From Algibacter sp045066735 (GTDB taxonomy: Bacteria > Bacteroidota > Bacteroidia > Flavobacteriales > Flavobacteriaceae), in assembly GCF_045066735.1 (NCBI RefSeq), contig NZ_JBISHH010000013.1:1-64000 (forward strand): a DNA stretch of 64,000 nt. The letters are read 5' to 3'. Positions 44,342-54,537 of the stretch are shown here, in pieces. Under the pieces are notes generated by a model, which searched no databases, had not been told where the DNA came from, and saw nothing but the letters and a program-made list of their open reading frames with translations. Both the position numbers and the translations under genes were made by a program. Positions within the stretch are counted from its first letter, which is position 1. Each line of letters opens with the position of its first letter.

Positions 44342-45346
44342 ATGTCAAAATTAAAAATTGGAATTAACGGATTTGGTAGAATAGGTAGAATTGCTTTTAG
44401 AGTAGCAGCTTCTAGATCTAATGATATTGAAGTAGTAGGAATTAATGATTTATTAGATGTAGATCATTTAGCTTACTTATTAAAATTTGATTCTGTTCAC
44501 GGACAGTTCGATGGAACTATCGAAACTAAAGATGGTAACTTAGTAGTAAACGGAAACACAATTAGAGTTACTGCAGAACGTAACCCTGAAGATTTAAAAT
44601 GGGATGCTGTTGGAGCAGATGTTGTTTTAGATTGTACTGGTATCTTCACATCTTTAGAAGGTGCTCAAAAACACATTACTGCTGGAGCTAAGAAAGTTGC
44701 AATTTCTGCACCTTCTGCTGATGCACCAATGTTTGTAATGGGAGTAAACCATAAAGAAATTACTGCTGCTCATACTATTGTATCTAACGCATCTTGTACT
44801 ACTAACTGTTTAGCGCCATTAGCTAAAGTAATTAACGATAAATTCGGAATTGCTGAAGGTTTAATGACAACTGTTCACGCTGCAACAGCTACACAATCTA
44901 CTGTTGATGGTGTATCTAGAAAAGATTACCGTTTAGGTCGTGCTTCTTTAAACAACATTGTACCAGCTTCTACTGGAGCTGCTAAAGCTGTTGGAAAAGT
45001 AATTCCTGAATTAAACGGAAAATTAACTGGTATGGCTTTTAGAATCCCTACTGTAGATGTATCTGTAGTAGATTTAACTTGTCGTTTAGAGCGTCCAGCT
45101 CCATGGGCTGAAGTTAAAGCGGCTTTAAAAGAAGCTTCTGAAGGTGAATTAGCAGGTGTTTTAGGTTATACTGAAGAAGGTGTAGTTTCTCAAGATTTCG
45201 TATCTGAGCCAAAAACTAGTACATTCGATGCAAACGCAAGTATGGCATTAAATGATGGTTTTGTAAAATTAGTATCTTGGTATGATAATGAGTTTGGTTA
45301 TTCAACTAAATTAATCGATTTAGCTCAACATATCGGAGCACTATAA
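44342..45346 (+). CDS. gapA: Glyceraldehyde-3-phosphate dehydrogenase, type I
   Basis: 334 residues. NAD site INGFGRIGRIAFR at the N-terminus; catalytic Cys in SNASCTTNCLAPLAK; RLGRASLNNIVPASTGAAK; C-terminal WYDNEFGYS. Codon use is strongly biased (GGT/GCT/TCT-like), as in highly expressed genes, unlike its neighbours. Follows pfkA and is closed by a strong terminator. Confidence 0.98.
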   Translation: MSKLKIGINGFGRIGRIAFRVAASRSNDIEVVGINDLLDVDHLAYLLKFDSVHGQFDGTIETKDGNLVVNGNTIRVTAERNPEDLKWDAVGADVVLDCTGIFTSLEGAQKHITAGAKKVAISAPSADAPMFVMGVNHKEITAAHTIVSNASCTTNCLAPLAKVINDKFGIAEGLMTTVHAATATQSTVDGVSRKDYRLGRASLNNIVPASTGAAKAVGKVIPELNGKLTGMAFRIPTVDVSVVDLTCRLERPAPWAEVKAALKEASEGELAGVLGYTEEGVVSQDFVSEPKTSTFDANASMALNDGFVKLVSWYDNEFGYSTKLIDLAQHIGAL

Positions 45347-45363
45347 TAAATAATTTATATATT

Positions 45364-45405
45364 TCCACAGTATTATTTATTTTGAATAATGCTGTGGATT
45401 TTTTT
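45364..45405 (+). terminator. Terminator after gapA
   Basis: TCCACAG T ATTATT...AATAAT G CTGTGGA hairpin (arms 45364-45376 and 45386-45398) followed by a T-run. Confidence 0.9.
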
Positions 45406-45418
45406 ATTCTAAGAACTT

Positions 45419-46279
45419 ATGATTTTAATTGTAGATAGTGGTTCTACTAAGTCCGATTGGCTTGCTGTAGATAAAGATGGAAATAAATTAATGGATAAAA
45501 TCCGAACTAAAGGATTAAACCCAGCCATTTTAAGCGAGAAAAAGCTTATTAAATTAATTAAAAAAAGTAAAGAATTAAAATCTAATGCCGATAAAGTAAC
45601 ACACGTGTTTTTTTATGGTGCTGGTTGTGGTACTGATAATGCAACAGAATTGTTAGACACCGTTTTAAAAGAGATATTTCCTAATGCTCATATCGAAGTT
45701 AACGAAGATACTTTAGCAGCCGTTTACGCAACGATTAATGATCCGAAAGAAGCTGCTGTAGTTTGTATAATGGGTACAGGATCTAACTGTAGTTATTTTG
45801 ATGGCGAAGTTTTACACCAACGTGTTAAATCGCTTGGGTATACTTTAATGGATGATGCTTCTGGTAATTACTATGGAAAACAGTTAATTAGAGATTATTA
45901 TTTTAATCACATGCCAGAAAATGTTAGAATAGCCTTTGGTGCAAAATTTAACATGGAGGCCGATTTTATTAAATATAATTTATATAAGCAACCGAGTCCT
46001 AATGCTTATTTAGCAGGATTTGCAGAATTTATGTTCTTGCACAAAGATTCAGAATACACCATTAAATTAATTAAAGATGGTATTCGTTTGTTTGCAAATA
46101 ATATGATTTTACAATTTAAAGAAGAGTTAAAAACAGTTCCTGTACATTTTGCAGGATCTATAGCCTTTTTTGCTCAAAAAGAAATTAAAGAAGTTGGAGA
46201 GGAAATGGGCTTTAAAGTTGGTAATTTTGAGCGTAGACCAATTGATGGTTTAGTGCCGTTTCATACCAAAAATCTATAA
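45419..46279 (+). CDS. BadF/BcrA-type ATPase, probable N-acetylglucosamine kinase-like protein
   Basis: 286 residues of the ASKHA fold: phosphate-1 motif IVDSGSTKSDWLAVD at the N-terminus, second phosphate motif VCIMGTGSNCSYF near residue 117, MDDASGNYYGKQL and the adenosine motif FAGSIAFFAQ. Family members phosphorylate N-acetylglucosamine or related amino sugars. Sits downstream of the gapA terminator and 16 bases before the ABC gene. Confidence 0.85.
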   Translation: MILIVDSGSTKSDWLAVDKDGNKLMDKIRTKGLNPAILSEKKLIKLIKKSKELKSNADKVTHVFFYGAGCGTDNATELLDTVLKEIFPNAHIEVNEDTLAAVYATINDPKEAAVVCIMGTGSNCSYFDGEVLHQRVKSLGYTLMDDASGNYYGKQLIRDYYFNHMPENVRIAFGAKFNMEADFIKYNLYKQPSPNAYLAGFAEFMFLHKDSEYTIKLIKDGIRLFANNMILQFKEELKTVPVHFAGSIAFFAQKEIKEVGEEMGFKVGNFERRPIDGLVPFHTKNL

Positions 46280-46295
46280 TTTAAAGTACAAATAG

Positions 46296-47516
46296 TTGCA
46301 AACGCATTTAGCAATTTATATATCAAATAGTTTTGATAAGGAAAGCCTTATCAAAACTATTTTTTTGGGAGAACTTTTACCGAGTTTTTCTAAATTAAAT
46401 GGTGCGCTTTTTTCTGAAATAGTTTTAAATAAATTTATAGATGAAGAAATACGTCACGGAAAAAATGATGTCGCCACTGAAACAAAAAACAGCTTACTTC
46501 ATTCTTCTGAAGGAGAAAGAAAAAAAGCGCTTCTCGATCACATCATAGCGCAAAAACCAGATTATTTAGTTATAGATAATGTTTTTGGGAATTTAGATGT
46601 TGCCACTCAGGCGCATATCGAAAAGCAGTTGGAGGCATTAAGTAAAACCATCTCAATTATTCAAATTGCCAATAGAAAATTCGATTTTCTTGGTTTTATA
46701 AAAAACACTTATAAGTTAAAAGAAGGCAAACTTGTAGAATTTTCGAATACTGAAAATAAAGTAGAAGCTTTTCATTTTGTAGAAGCATTACCATTTTTAG
46801 AGCGCCATAACGAAAACGAAATTTTGAATCCTTTAGTTAGGTTTAATAAGGTCTCTATTCATTATCGTGAACGCCCTATTCTCAAAGAGATATCTTGGGA
46901 AATTAAATCTGGAGAATTTTGGCAATTAATGGGGCCAAATGGATCAGGAAAAAGTACAATGTTAAGTATGATTTTTGGAGATAATCCAAAAGCTTATGGA
47001 CAAGATATTACATTGTTTGGAGTAAAAAAGGGTAGTGGTGAAAGCATTTGGGATATTAAACAGAAAATAGGTTATTTTTCTTCGGAAATGCTACGTGGTT
47101 TTACGCGTCGTGATGCTATCGGAAATATGGTTGTTTCTGGTTTTTTTGATACCGTTGGTTTATATAAAACACCAACAAATGCACAAATTAAAATTGCACA
47201 ACAGTGGTTACGCGTTTTAAATATGTTTGATATTAGAAAGCAATGCTTTTTATCGCTTTCTAGGGGGCACCAGCGTTTAGTTTTAATAGCGAGAGCTATG
47301 GTTAAAAATCCACCATTATTAATTTTAGACGAACCTACAAACGGTTTAGACGATAGCGACGCTGCTTTATTTTGTGAATTAATTAATAAAATATCAGCAG
47401 AAACTAATACGGCCATTTTATACGTTTCGCACAGAAAAGAAGCTAATTTAGATCCGGATTTTATTTATCAATTAGTTCCGTCAGAAAATGGTTCTGAAGG
47501 GTATGTAATAAACTAA
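46296..47516 (+). CDS. ABC ATPase with degenerate first domain (ModF/PhrA-like)
   Basis: 406 residues starting at a TTG. The second nucleotide-binding domain is complete: Walker A GPNGSGKST near residue 215, signature LSRGHQRLVLIA, Walker B LLILDEPTNGLD and H-loop VSHRKE. The first half has a signature-like SSEGERKKALLDH and Walker-B-like LVIDNVFGNLD but no Walker A. Tandem, membrane-domain-free ABC proteins of this kind are ModF/PhrA-like and of uncertain role. Its stop overlaps the convergent transglutaminase gene by 4 bases. Confidence 0.75.
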   Translation: MQTHLAIYISNSFDKESLIKTIFLGELLPSFSKLNGALFSEIVLNKFIDEEIRHGKNDVATETKNSLLHSSEGERKKALLDHIIAQKPDYLVIDNVFGNLDVATQAHIEKQLEALSKTISIIQIANRKFDFLGFIKNTYKLKEGKLVEFSNTENKVEAFHFVEALPFLERHNENEILNPLVRFNKVSIHYRERPILKEISWEIKSGEFWQLMGPNGSGKSTMLSMIFGDNPKAYGQDITLFGVKKGSGESIWDIKQKIGYFSSEMLRGFTRRDAIGNMVVSGFFDTVGLYKTPTNAQIKIAQQWLRVLNMFDIRKQCFLSLSRGHQRLVLIARAMVKNPPLLILDEPTNGLDDSDAALFCELINKISAETNTAILYVSHRKEANLDPDFIYQLVPSENGSEGYVIN

Positions 47517-48406
47517 TCTACCGCAGGCCTAATATCTACCGCAACTTTCATTTTATTTTCACCAGAACTATATATAACACCTTTTAGTGGAGGAACATCA
47601 TAGTAATCACGACCATATGCTACAATAATATGTTGGTTTTTTGGTATTTGATTGTTGGTAGGGTCGAAATCAACCCATCCAAATTGTGGTATGTAAACTG
47701 AAAACCAAGCATGAGAAGCATCGGTTCCAATCAATTTTTCTTTACCTGGAGGCGGTAAAGTTTCGATATAACCACTTACATATCGCGCTGGCAAGCCAAT
47801 AGAGCGTAAACATGCAATTCCTATTTGAGCAAAATCTTGGCAAACTCCTTTTTTATTTTCCATGACCTCTTCAATTGGTGTAGCCACATTAGTAGCGTTG
47901 GAATTAAATTCAAAATCTGTAAAAATACGCTGCATTAACTCTGTTGTAGCTTCAAATATAGAGCGATCTGGTTTAAAAGAAACTAGAGCGTAATCTCTTA
48001 TGTTTTTTGAAATTTTAGCAATTAAAATAGATTCTAGTAAAAACTGTTTTACTTCTAAAATTTCAGGTAAAATGGATTTTAATGCTTGTTTGGCCTCAAT
48101 TAATGTAATGGCTAATCCCGCTGGAGAATCTTTTATATCTGGTGCTAAAGTAAAATCACGAAGTACTTTACTTTTTGCAATAACTTTTAATTCTTTATGG
48201 TATTGCTGAATGGAAAACCTGGTAATCGTGTTTCCAAAAAAGTCAATACGTTCAGATATTTCAGTTGGCTTAGGACTAATCTCTAAATCGTAACTCAAAA
48301 TAGTTTGTCCCAAAAAATCTCGTGGCTTTAAAGTGGCAATATTATGGCAAAATGTAACACCATTTCCGTATTTGTAACTCGTAGTATGTGATAATTGAAA
48401 AACCAT
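47513..48406 (-). CDS. Transglutaminase-like cysteine peptidase-fold protein
   Basis: 297 residues. Bact_transglu_N-like N-domain, then the core with Cys in KKGVCQDFAQIGIACLRS, His in TDASHAWFSVYIP and Asp in FGWVDFDPTNN, the transglutaminase triad. Family members act in peptide modification or cleavage. The ATG overlaps the stop of the ATP-grasp/alpha-E gene (TAATG), so the two are translationally coupled. Confidence 0.88.
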   Translation of the reverse strand: MVFQLSHTTSYKYGNGVTFCHNIATLKPRDFLGQTILSYDLEISPKPTEISERIDFFGNTITRFSIQQYHKELKVIAKSKVLRDFTLAPDIKDSPAGLAITLIEAKQALKSILPEILEVKQFLLESILIAKISKNIRDYALVSFKPDRSIFEATTELMQRIFTDFEFNSNATNVATPIEEVMENKKGVCQDFAQIGIACLRSIGLPARYVSGYIETLPPPGKEKLIGTDASHAWFSVYIPQFGWVDFDPTNNQIPKNQHIIVAYGRDYYDVPPLKGVIYSSGENKMKVAVDIRPAVD

Positions 48407-50964
48407 TATAGTATAGGGAAGTTTTGATTAACCAATTGACTTTGTTGATAAGAATGATTAAAATATGTATCAGAAATAGATAAAGATGTTTGATGCAGTA
48501 ATTCGCTAAGCTCAGAAAGCATCTCTTCCAAATTTTCTCTAACCGCTTCTGTTTTATCTAATTCCAAAAGGTCGTCTATAGTGGCATTTGAAATAATTTG
48601 ATTGGCTTCATAAATTAAATCATAACATTTTGAATTTCCTGAAATACCCGTTGGTAAGGGTAATTTTCCGATATCTTTTAAAATACGACTAAGTTGATAA
48701 GTAAGCGAACGGCTGTATTTATCGTTAAGTACAACCAGTTTTACTACATTTTCTACGTCTAAATAAGAGCGGTAACTGTAGCGGTAAATATTTAAACTTT
48801 CGTGACTAGACAATAGGGCCTCAAGCATTTCATATTCTAAATCTTCATTGTAACTCGCTACAATTAATGATCTACATTTGGCAATCGTTAAACTGGCTTG
48901 TTCTGTTTGTAAGCCAATAAAATAGAGTAATAAACCTTGATCTACTAGAATACTTTCTTCAATTAAGCCCATAAAAGCGATTAAACGCGTAATGGTGCTA
49001 TCTAATAGTTTGAGTAAAGCGGCTACAGAGTGCTCTTTGCTTCTGTCATGCTTATTCCAAAGTTTTTTTATACCATCGAACACGCGCCACATATCTTTAG
49101 ACCACAAATTTCTAAGTGTATAATATGAGTTGTTGAAGCTTCCTAAAGTTTGAGCAAGAGAACCTACTTTATAATCGTCTAAAACAAGTGCGTTTAATTC
49201 TTTTAAAGGATTTTTAAGCACTTCTTCTTTTCCTTTACCAATAAACCCTGGTAATGTATGAGTAATTCCTGTTATGGCTTCAAAAATTATTTTTAAACTT
49301 TCTGAAGGATCTTTACCTTTTTCATATTGAGAGCTTTGCATACTGTTTAAGCACATACGCAATAGGCGAGAGGTAACAAGAGCACGACCTAAATAACGTC
49401 CAGACCAAAATAAATTTTCGGCCGTATGACTGGGTAAATCGTTAATGTCTGATACTGGATTTCTAAAGGTGTTATCCCAAGCATAACTATGGAAATAATT
49501 TTGAGGTGTATCACTAACAATCCAAAAATCTTTACTAATACCTCCTCTTTGGTTTGATACTATTAAATTTTCTCGTTCTGCGGCAACGCGAACCAAACCA
49601 CCTGGCATAATGCTATAACTATCTTTTTTAGCGACAGCAAATGTTCTACACATTATTTTGCGCGGTTCTAACTTACCATCTATGAAATCTGGAGCAGTAG
49701 AAAACTTTATTTTATCTTGAGCAACAAATCGATAAGGGTTGGCTAATATTTCTTCTTTTAGTTTATTTAATTTAGATTCACTTAAAAACTCGCAAAAGTA
49801 TATGCTTTCTCTATTTGAGCGATCAATTCGTTTTACAACGTATTTTTTTATGTTTTTTAAAACATGATTTCTTTCCTTTTCTTGTCCACACCACCAAGAG
49901 GCTATTTGTGGGAGTAATAATTCTTCGTTTAGAAAATACTTAGAAATAGCATTCATAAACGGAATTAAACCAGAGTTTTCTAAAACACCGCTTCCAATTG
50001 GGTTAACGATACTTACATTTCTTTGTCTTATTACATCGAGAATACCGGCAATACCTAGATAAGAATCTTCACGAAGTTCTAACGGATCCATATAAACATC
50101 GTCTACACGGCGTAAAATAACATGAACTTGCTTTAATTCTTTTAAAGATTTCATCCATACTTTTCCATTTCTAACAACTAAGTCGTTTCCTTTAACCAAA
50201 GGGTAACCAAGAAAAGAAGACATATAAGCGTGCTCAAAATAAGTTTCGTTATGTGGTCCAGATGTTAATATAACAATATTTGGGTGAGCAATACCTTCTG
50301 GAGCTGCATCAAGAAGCATTTGATTATAATCCTGAAAAAAATCACTTGGTTGTTTTACATTAATACTACTAAATAGATCAGGTGCGGCCTTATTCATGGC
50401 AAACCTGTTTTCTAGTGCATAACCTAAACCAGACGGTGCTTGTGTACGGTCGTTAACTACCCACATTCGGCCGTCAGGACCTCTGGCCAAATCTGCAGCA
50501 TGAATTAATAAATTTTTGGATGTATTATAGTGTATTTGATCGCATTGACGTAAAAAACCACGATGAGCAAATAAAACCTCATGAGGTACAATACCGTTTT
50601 TTATAAGTTCCCGCTTACCATAAATATCCTTTAAAACTAAATTAAGTAACTCGGCGCGTTGTTTTAAACCTTTTTCAATGGTTTTCCACTCTTTATCATG
50701 AATTAAAAAGGGTACAACGCTTAAATCCCAAGAGCGATGTAAGCCCTTGGGATCGTTATAAACATTGTAAGTTACCCCGTTCTCGTCCATAAGCCAATCA
50801 ATTTCCTTTTGTCTTGAAATTAATTCTTCTGGACCTGCATCAGTTAAATTAGATAATAAATTATCCCATTCTGGGTTAATTTTCATATTAGATTTCAATA
50901 CTTCATCATAATTTTTATGATTGGTAAAATAATTTTGAAATAATGAGTTTGAATCTATGGTCAT
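48406..50964 (-). CDS. Circularly permuted ATP-grasp (DUF404/407) fused to alpha-E domain
   Basis: 852 residues. N-terminal ~480 residues are the circularly permuted ATP-grasp type (FNVYNDPKGLHRSWD-like N-end, NKAAPDLFSSINVKQPSDFF, VVRNGKVWMKSLKELKQVHV, IASWWCGQEKERN); the C-terminal ~330 residues form the alpha-E helical domain (TAENLFWSGRYLGRALVTSR, TRLIAFMGLIEES). ATP-grasp enzymes of this kind are predicted to form peptide bonds. In an operon with two transglutaminase-fold proteins and a DUF2126 amidoligase domain. Confidence 0.9.
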   Translation of the reverse strand: MTIDSNSLFQNYFTNHKNYDEVLKSNMKINPEWDNLLSNLTDAGPEELISRQKEIDWLMDENGVTYNVYNDPKGLHRSWDLSVVPFLIHDKEWKTIEKGLKQRAELLNLVLKDIYGKRELIKNGIVPHEVLFAHRGFLRQCDQIHYNTSKNLLIHAADLARGPDGRMWVVNDRTQAPSGLGYALENRFAMNKAAPDLFSSINVKQPSDFFQDYNQMLLDAAPEGIAHPNIVILTSGPHNETYFEHAYMSSFLGYPLVKGNDLVVRNGKVWMKSLKELKQVHVILRRVDDVYMDPLELREDSYLGIAGILDVIRQRNVSIVNPIGSGVLENSGLIPFMNAISKYFLNEELLLPQIASWWCGQEKERNHVLKNIKKYVVKRIDRSNRESIYFCEFLSESKLNKLKEEILANPYRFVAQDKIKFSTAPDFIDGKLEPRKIMCRTFAVAKKDSYSIMPGGLVRVAAERENLIVSNQRGGISKDFWIVSDTPQNYFHSYAWDNTFRNPVSDINDLPSHTAENLFWSGRYLGRALVTSRLLRMCLNSMQSSQYEKGKDPSESLKIIFEAITGITHTLPGFIGKGKEEVLKNPLKELNALVLDDYKVGSLAQTLGSFNNSYYTLRNLWSKDMWRVFDGIKKLWNKHDRSKEHSVAALLKLLDSTITRLIAFMGLIEESILVDQGLLLYFIGLQTEQASLTIAKCRSLIVASYNEDLEYEMLEALLSSHESLNIYRYSYRSYLDVENVVKLVVLNDKYSRSLTYQLSRILKDIGKLPLPTGISGNSKCYDLIYEANQIISNATIDDLLELDKTEAVRENLEEMLSELSELLHQTSLSISDTYFNHSYQQSQLVNQNFPIL

Positions 50965-50976
50965 TTAAATTTTTAA

Positions 50977-53900
50977 TTACTTTTTTCTTAAATCTGTTGT
51001 GTTAGGAAACTCAAAGTTAATAGGTAATTCTTTGTAATTGAATTTTTTAGAACTGCCTTTCTTTTTAACAGTAATGTTAGACGTGCTATCATCAGTTATA
51101 GTTTCTTTAACCGGATCGATTTCTCCTTGCGTATGCCCAGACTCCCAAAAACGATTAATTCGTCTAGATTCTGCCTCATAACTATTTACCGGATGCACGT
51201 CGTAAGAACGTCCACCTGGATGTGATACAAAATAAGTACAGCCACCAATAGAGCGCTTGTTCCATGTATCAACAATATCGAAAACAAGAGGAGAGTCTAC
51301 ACCAATTGTAGGGTGTAACGCAGAATATGGATCCCATGCTTTATATCGTATTCCTGCAACAAACTCTCCTTTTACAGAGGTTGCTTTAAGGTTTACTTTT
51401 ACACCGTTGCAAGTTACAACATATCTTTCTTCCGTAAAGTTCGTTACTTTAATTTGGATTCGTTCCAAAGAAGAATCTACATAACGTGCTGTTCCGCCAC
51501 CAGTCATCTCTTCACCTAAAACATTCCATGGTTCTATGGCCGCTCTAAGTTCTATATGAATATTATTTATGGTTACCATGCCATGTAAAGGGAATCTGAA
51601 CTCGAAAAACGGATTAAACCATTCTTCTTTAAAGCGGTAACCAGCTTTATTTAGAGAGTTTACTATATCTTTTATATCTTCTCTTACAAAATGCTCAATT
51701 AAAAATTTATCATGTAATTCTGTACCCCAACGCACCAAATCGTGTTCGTAAGGTTTTTTCCAGAACCAAGCAACTAAAGTACGGACTAATAAATTTTGCA
51801 TTAAACTCATTTGGGGATGTGGAGGCATATCGAAAGCACGAAGCTCTAAAATACCTAAACGTCCTGATGATGAATCTGGTGAATATAGTTTATCAATACA
51901 AAACTCTGCACGGTGAGTATTACCTGTTAAATCGGTTAGTAAGTGCCTAAATAATCTATCGGTTAACCAAAAAGGAACCTCGCCATCTTTTGGTATTTGA
52001 CTAAAGGCTATTTCAAGTTCATATAGGTTTTCCATACGTGCTTCATCAATTCTTGGAGCCTGACTTGTTGCTCCAATAAAAGATCCTGAAAACAAATAAG
52101 AAAGTCCTGGATGATGTTGCCAAAATGTTAGTAAACTACGTAATAAACTTGGTTTACGTAATAATGGACTATCGGCAGGTGATATACCACCAAGTGTAAC
52201 GTGGTTTCCACCGCCAGTTCCTGTATGTTTACCGTCAAGCATAAACTTTTCGGTACCAAGACGCGATTGTTTTGCTTCCTCGTAAAGTGTAAAGGTGTTT
52301 TTTGTAAGCTCGTCCCAGTTTTTTGCTGGATGTACGTTAATTTCGATAACACCAGGATCTGGAGTTATTTTCAAAGATTCCAACCTGTTATCTTTAGGTG
52401 CGGCGTAACCTTCTAATATTACCGGTATGTTTAATGCTTTTGCTGTAGCTTCAATAGACGAGAGTAAGTCTAAATAAAATTCTGCACAATCTAATGGTGG
52501 TAAGAATAAATATAGTTTTTGGTCTCTAACTTCTGCGCAAATTGCAGTTCTAATAAAATAATTAGTTTTTGGTTCTTCAAGTTCCCCATTAATAAAAGAA
52601 GCATACCTGTTGTTTGCTACTTTTTTATAGCTAGGAAATCTACCGCGCTTAGTAAATTGATCGGGTTCGAATTTAGGAAATTCTTCATATTCTGATTTAT
52701 GCACTAGCGATGATAAAGGTAAACGTAAGCCAACTGGTGAATTACCAGGCGTTAAAAATAAATGGTTACGTCTAAACTGCCAAGTACAAGTATGCCACTG
52801 ACCAAAGCTATTGTTTAGAGGCATTAAATAACCAACAACCTTAGAGGTTCCTTGTTCTAGTATTTCACCTAGTTTCTTCTGAATTAACGAACCATCTTTA
52901 TCTGTTCTTGGGTCAATATCTGTTGGTAAATTACCCTCTTCCCAAAGAAAATAAAAAGCATCTTCAAAAGCAGGCATTATGGTTTTATCAGTAACACCTA
53001 AATATTGGGTTAAGGTCTTTAAAAATAATATATCAGCATTTTCAGGTACAATTTTATTGTCAGCAAAAGTTGATAATAATTTTTCGTTATGCCAAATTAC
53101 TCTACCATCTTTACGCCAGCAAAGCTCAGTTCCCCAACGTGGTAAAGGTTCTCCAGGATACCATTTACCTTGTGCACGATGTAAAAAACCGCCTTTCGCA
53201 AATTTATTAAATAGGCGCTTTGTTAAGTCGTCTGCTAGTTGTCTCTTATGTGGTCCGTCGGCATCAGTATTCCATTCTGGCGATTCCATATCGTCTATAG
53301 AAACAAAGGTAGGTTCACCACCCATAGTTAAGCGCACATCACCTTTTTCAAGTTCTTTTTCAACCTTAAAACCAAGTTTATAGATGTCGTTCCACTGCTT
53401 ATCAGTATACGGTTTTGTTACGCGAGGTGATTCAAAAATACGCTTTACAGAATTTTCAAATTCAAATTCAGTTTCACAAACATCAGACATTCCAGAAACG
53501 GGAGCAGCACTTTCAAATGAAGGTGTACAAGCCAACGGAATATGACCTTCTCCAGCTAATAGTCCAGATGTAGCATCAAATCCAATCCAACCAGCACCAG
53601 GTAAATATACTTCTGCCCATGCGTGTAAATCTGTAAAATCTTCTTCTGGTCCAGAAGGTCCATCAAGTGATTTTTCGTCTGATTTTAGTTGCACTAAATA
53701 TCCTGAAACAAACCGTGCTCCAAATCCTAAATGTCTTAATACTTGAACAAATAGCCAAGCATAATCTCTACAAGATCCGTTTTTTTGAAGTAGTGTTTCT
53801 TCGCAAGTTTGCACACCAGGGTCTAGCCTAATGTTGTAGCTTAAATACTCGTATATCTTCTGGTTGATATCAATTAAAAAGTAGATTGTTTTTCTTGGCG

Positions 53901-54309
53901 TATAATCTAATGTTTTAATGAATTCGTGAATAAGAGGACCATTATCTGTAATTTCTAAATAGGGTAGTAGTTCCTTTTTAATGGTTTCATTATAAGTAAA
54001 AGGGTATTCTTCCGCAGCCTCTTCAACAAAAAAGTCGAATGGATTTATTGTTTTTAAGTCGGCAATAATTTCAACTTCAATAGATAATTCTGTTGTTTTA
54101 TCTGGAAAAATTAATCGGGCTAAATAATTACCAAAGGCGTCCTGTTGCCAATTAAAAAATTGGTTTTCGGGTTTAATTTTTATTGAATATGCCTCTATAG
54201 GTGTTCTGCTGTGTGGTGCAGGACGTAATCTGAAAATATGTGGAGATAGATTTATTGGTCTATCATACTTGTACTTTGTTTTGTGTGAGATTACAATTTT
54301 TAACGCCAT
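50977..54309 (-). CDS. Transglutaminase-fold / DUF2126 putative amidoligase fusion
   Basis: 1110 residues. N-terminal ~290 residues: transglutaminase fold with Cys in NGSCRDYAWLFVQVLRH, His in DLHAWAEVYLPGAGW and Asp in IGFDATSG. The rest is the DUF2126 putative amidoligase region (HTGTGGGNHVTLGGISPAD, RIDEARMENLYELEIAF, LELRAFDMPPHPQMSLMQNL), a glutamine-synthetase-like fold. First gene of the three-gene operon; 12 bases to the next. Predicted to synthesise or modify a peptide-like product (family-level prediction). Confidence 0.9.
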   Translation of the reverse strand: MALKIVISHKTKYKYDRPINLSPHIFRLRPAPHSRTPIEAYSIKIKPENQFFNWQQDAFGNYLARLIFPDKTTELSIEVEIIADLKTINPFDFFVEEAAEEYPFTYNETIKKELLPYLEITDNGPLIHEFIKTLDYTPRKTIYFLIDINQKIYEYLSYNIRLDPGVQTCEETLLQKNGSCRDYAWLFVQVLRHLGFGARFVSGYLVQLKSDEKSLDGPSGPEEDFTDLHAWAEVYLPGAGWIGFDATSGLLAGEGHIPLACTPSFESAAPVSGMSDVCETEFEFENSVKRIFESPRVTKPYTDKQWNDIYKLGFKVEKELEKGDVRLTMGGEPTFVSIDDMESPEWNTDADGPHKRQLADDLTKRLFNKFAKGGFLHRAQGKWYPGEPLPRWGTELCWRKDGRVIWHNEKLLSTFADNKIVPENADILFLKTLTQYLGVTDKTIMPAFEDAFYFLWEEGNLPTDIDPRTDKDGSLIQKKLGEILEQGTSKVVGYLMPLNNSFGQWHTCTWQFRRNHLFLTPGNSPVGLRLPLSSLVHKSEYEEFPKFEPDQFTKRGRFPSYKKVANNRYASFINGELEEPKTNYFIRTAICAEVRDQKLYLFLPPLDCAEFYLDLLSSIEATAKALNIPVILEGYAAPKDNRLESLKITPDPGVIEINVHPAKNWDELTKNTFTLYEEAKQSRLGTEKFMLDGKHTGTGGGNHVTLGGISPADSPLLRKPSLLRSLLTFWQHHPGLSYLFSGSFIGATSQAPRIDEARMENLYELEIAFSQIPKDGEVPFWLTDRLFRHLLTDLTGNTHRAEFCIDKLYSPDSSSGRLGILELRAFDMPPHPQMSLMQNLLVRTLVAWFWKKPYEHDLVRWGTELHDKFLIEHFVREDIKDIVNSLNKAGYRFKEEWFNPFFEFRFPLHGMVTINNIHIELRAAIEPWNVLGEEMTGGGTARYVDSSLERIQIKVTNFTEERYVVTCNGVKVNLKATSVKGEFVAGIRYKAWDPYSALHPTIGVDSPLVFDIVDTWNKRSIGGCTYFVSHPGGRSYDVHPVNSYEAESRRINRFWESGHTQGEIDPVKETITDDSTSNITVKKKGSSKKFNYKELPINFEFPNTTDLRKK

Positions 54310-54537
54310 AAATTTCTTGGTTTATTTTGAATGAATTTAATAGTAAAAAAGATTCTTATAAAAATACATTAATTTTCCTTGTAAAATAGAGGATTTTAAT
54401 AAAACTAGTGGCTTAGCCCGAAGTATTAAAATATTAAAAATTACGATGATAAAAAATGATGATATGATTAATATTATGATTGTTTACCTTGTTTTCAATA
54501 AATAATCATGATTGATACTTGTTTCGCTAGCAATAAA

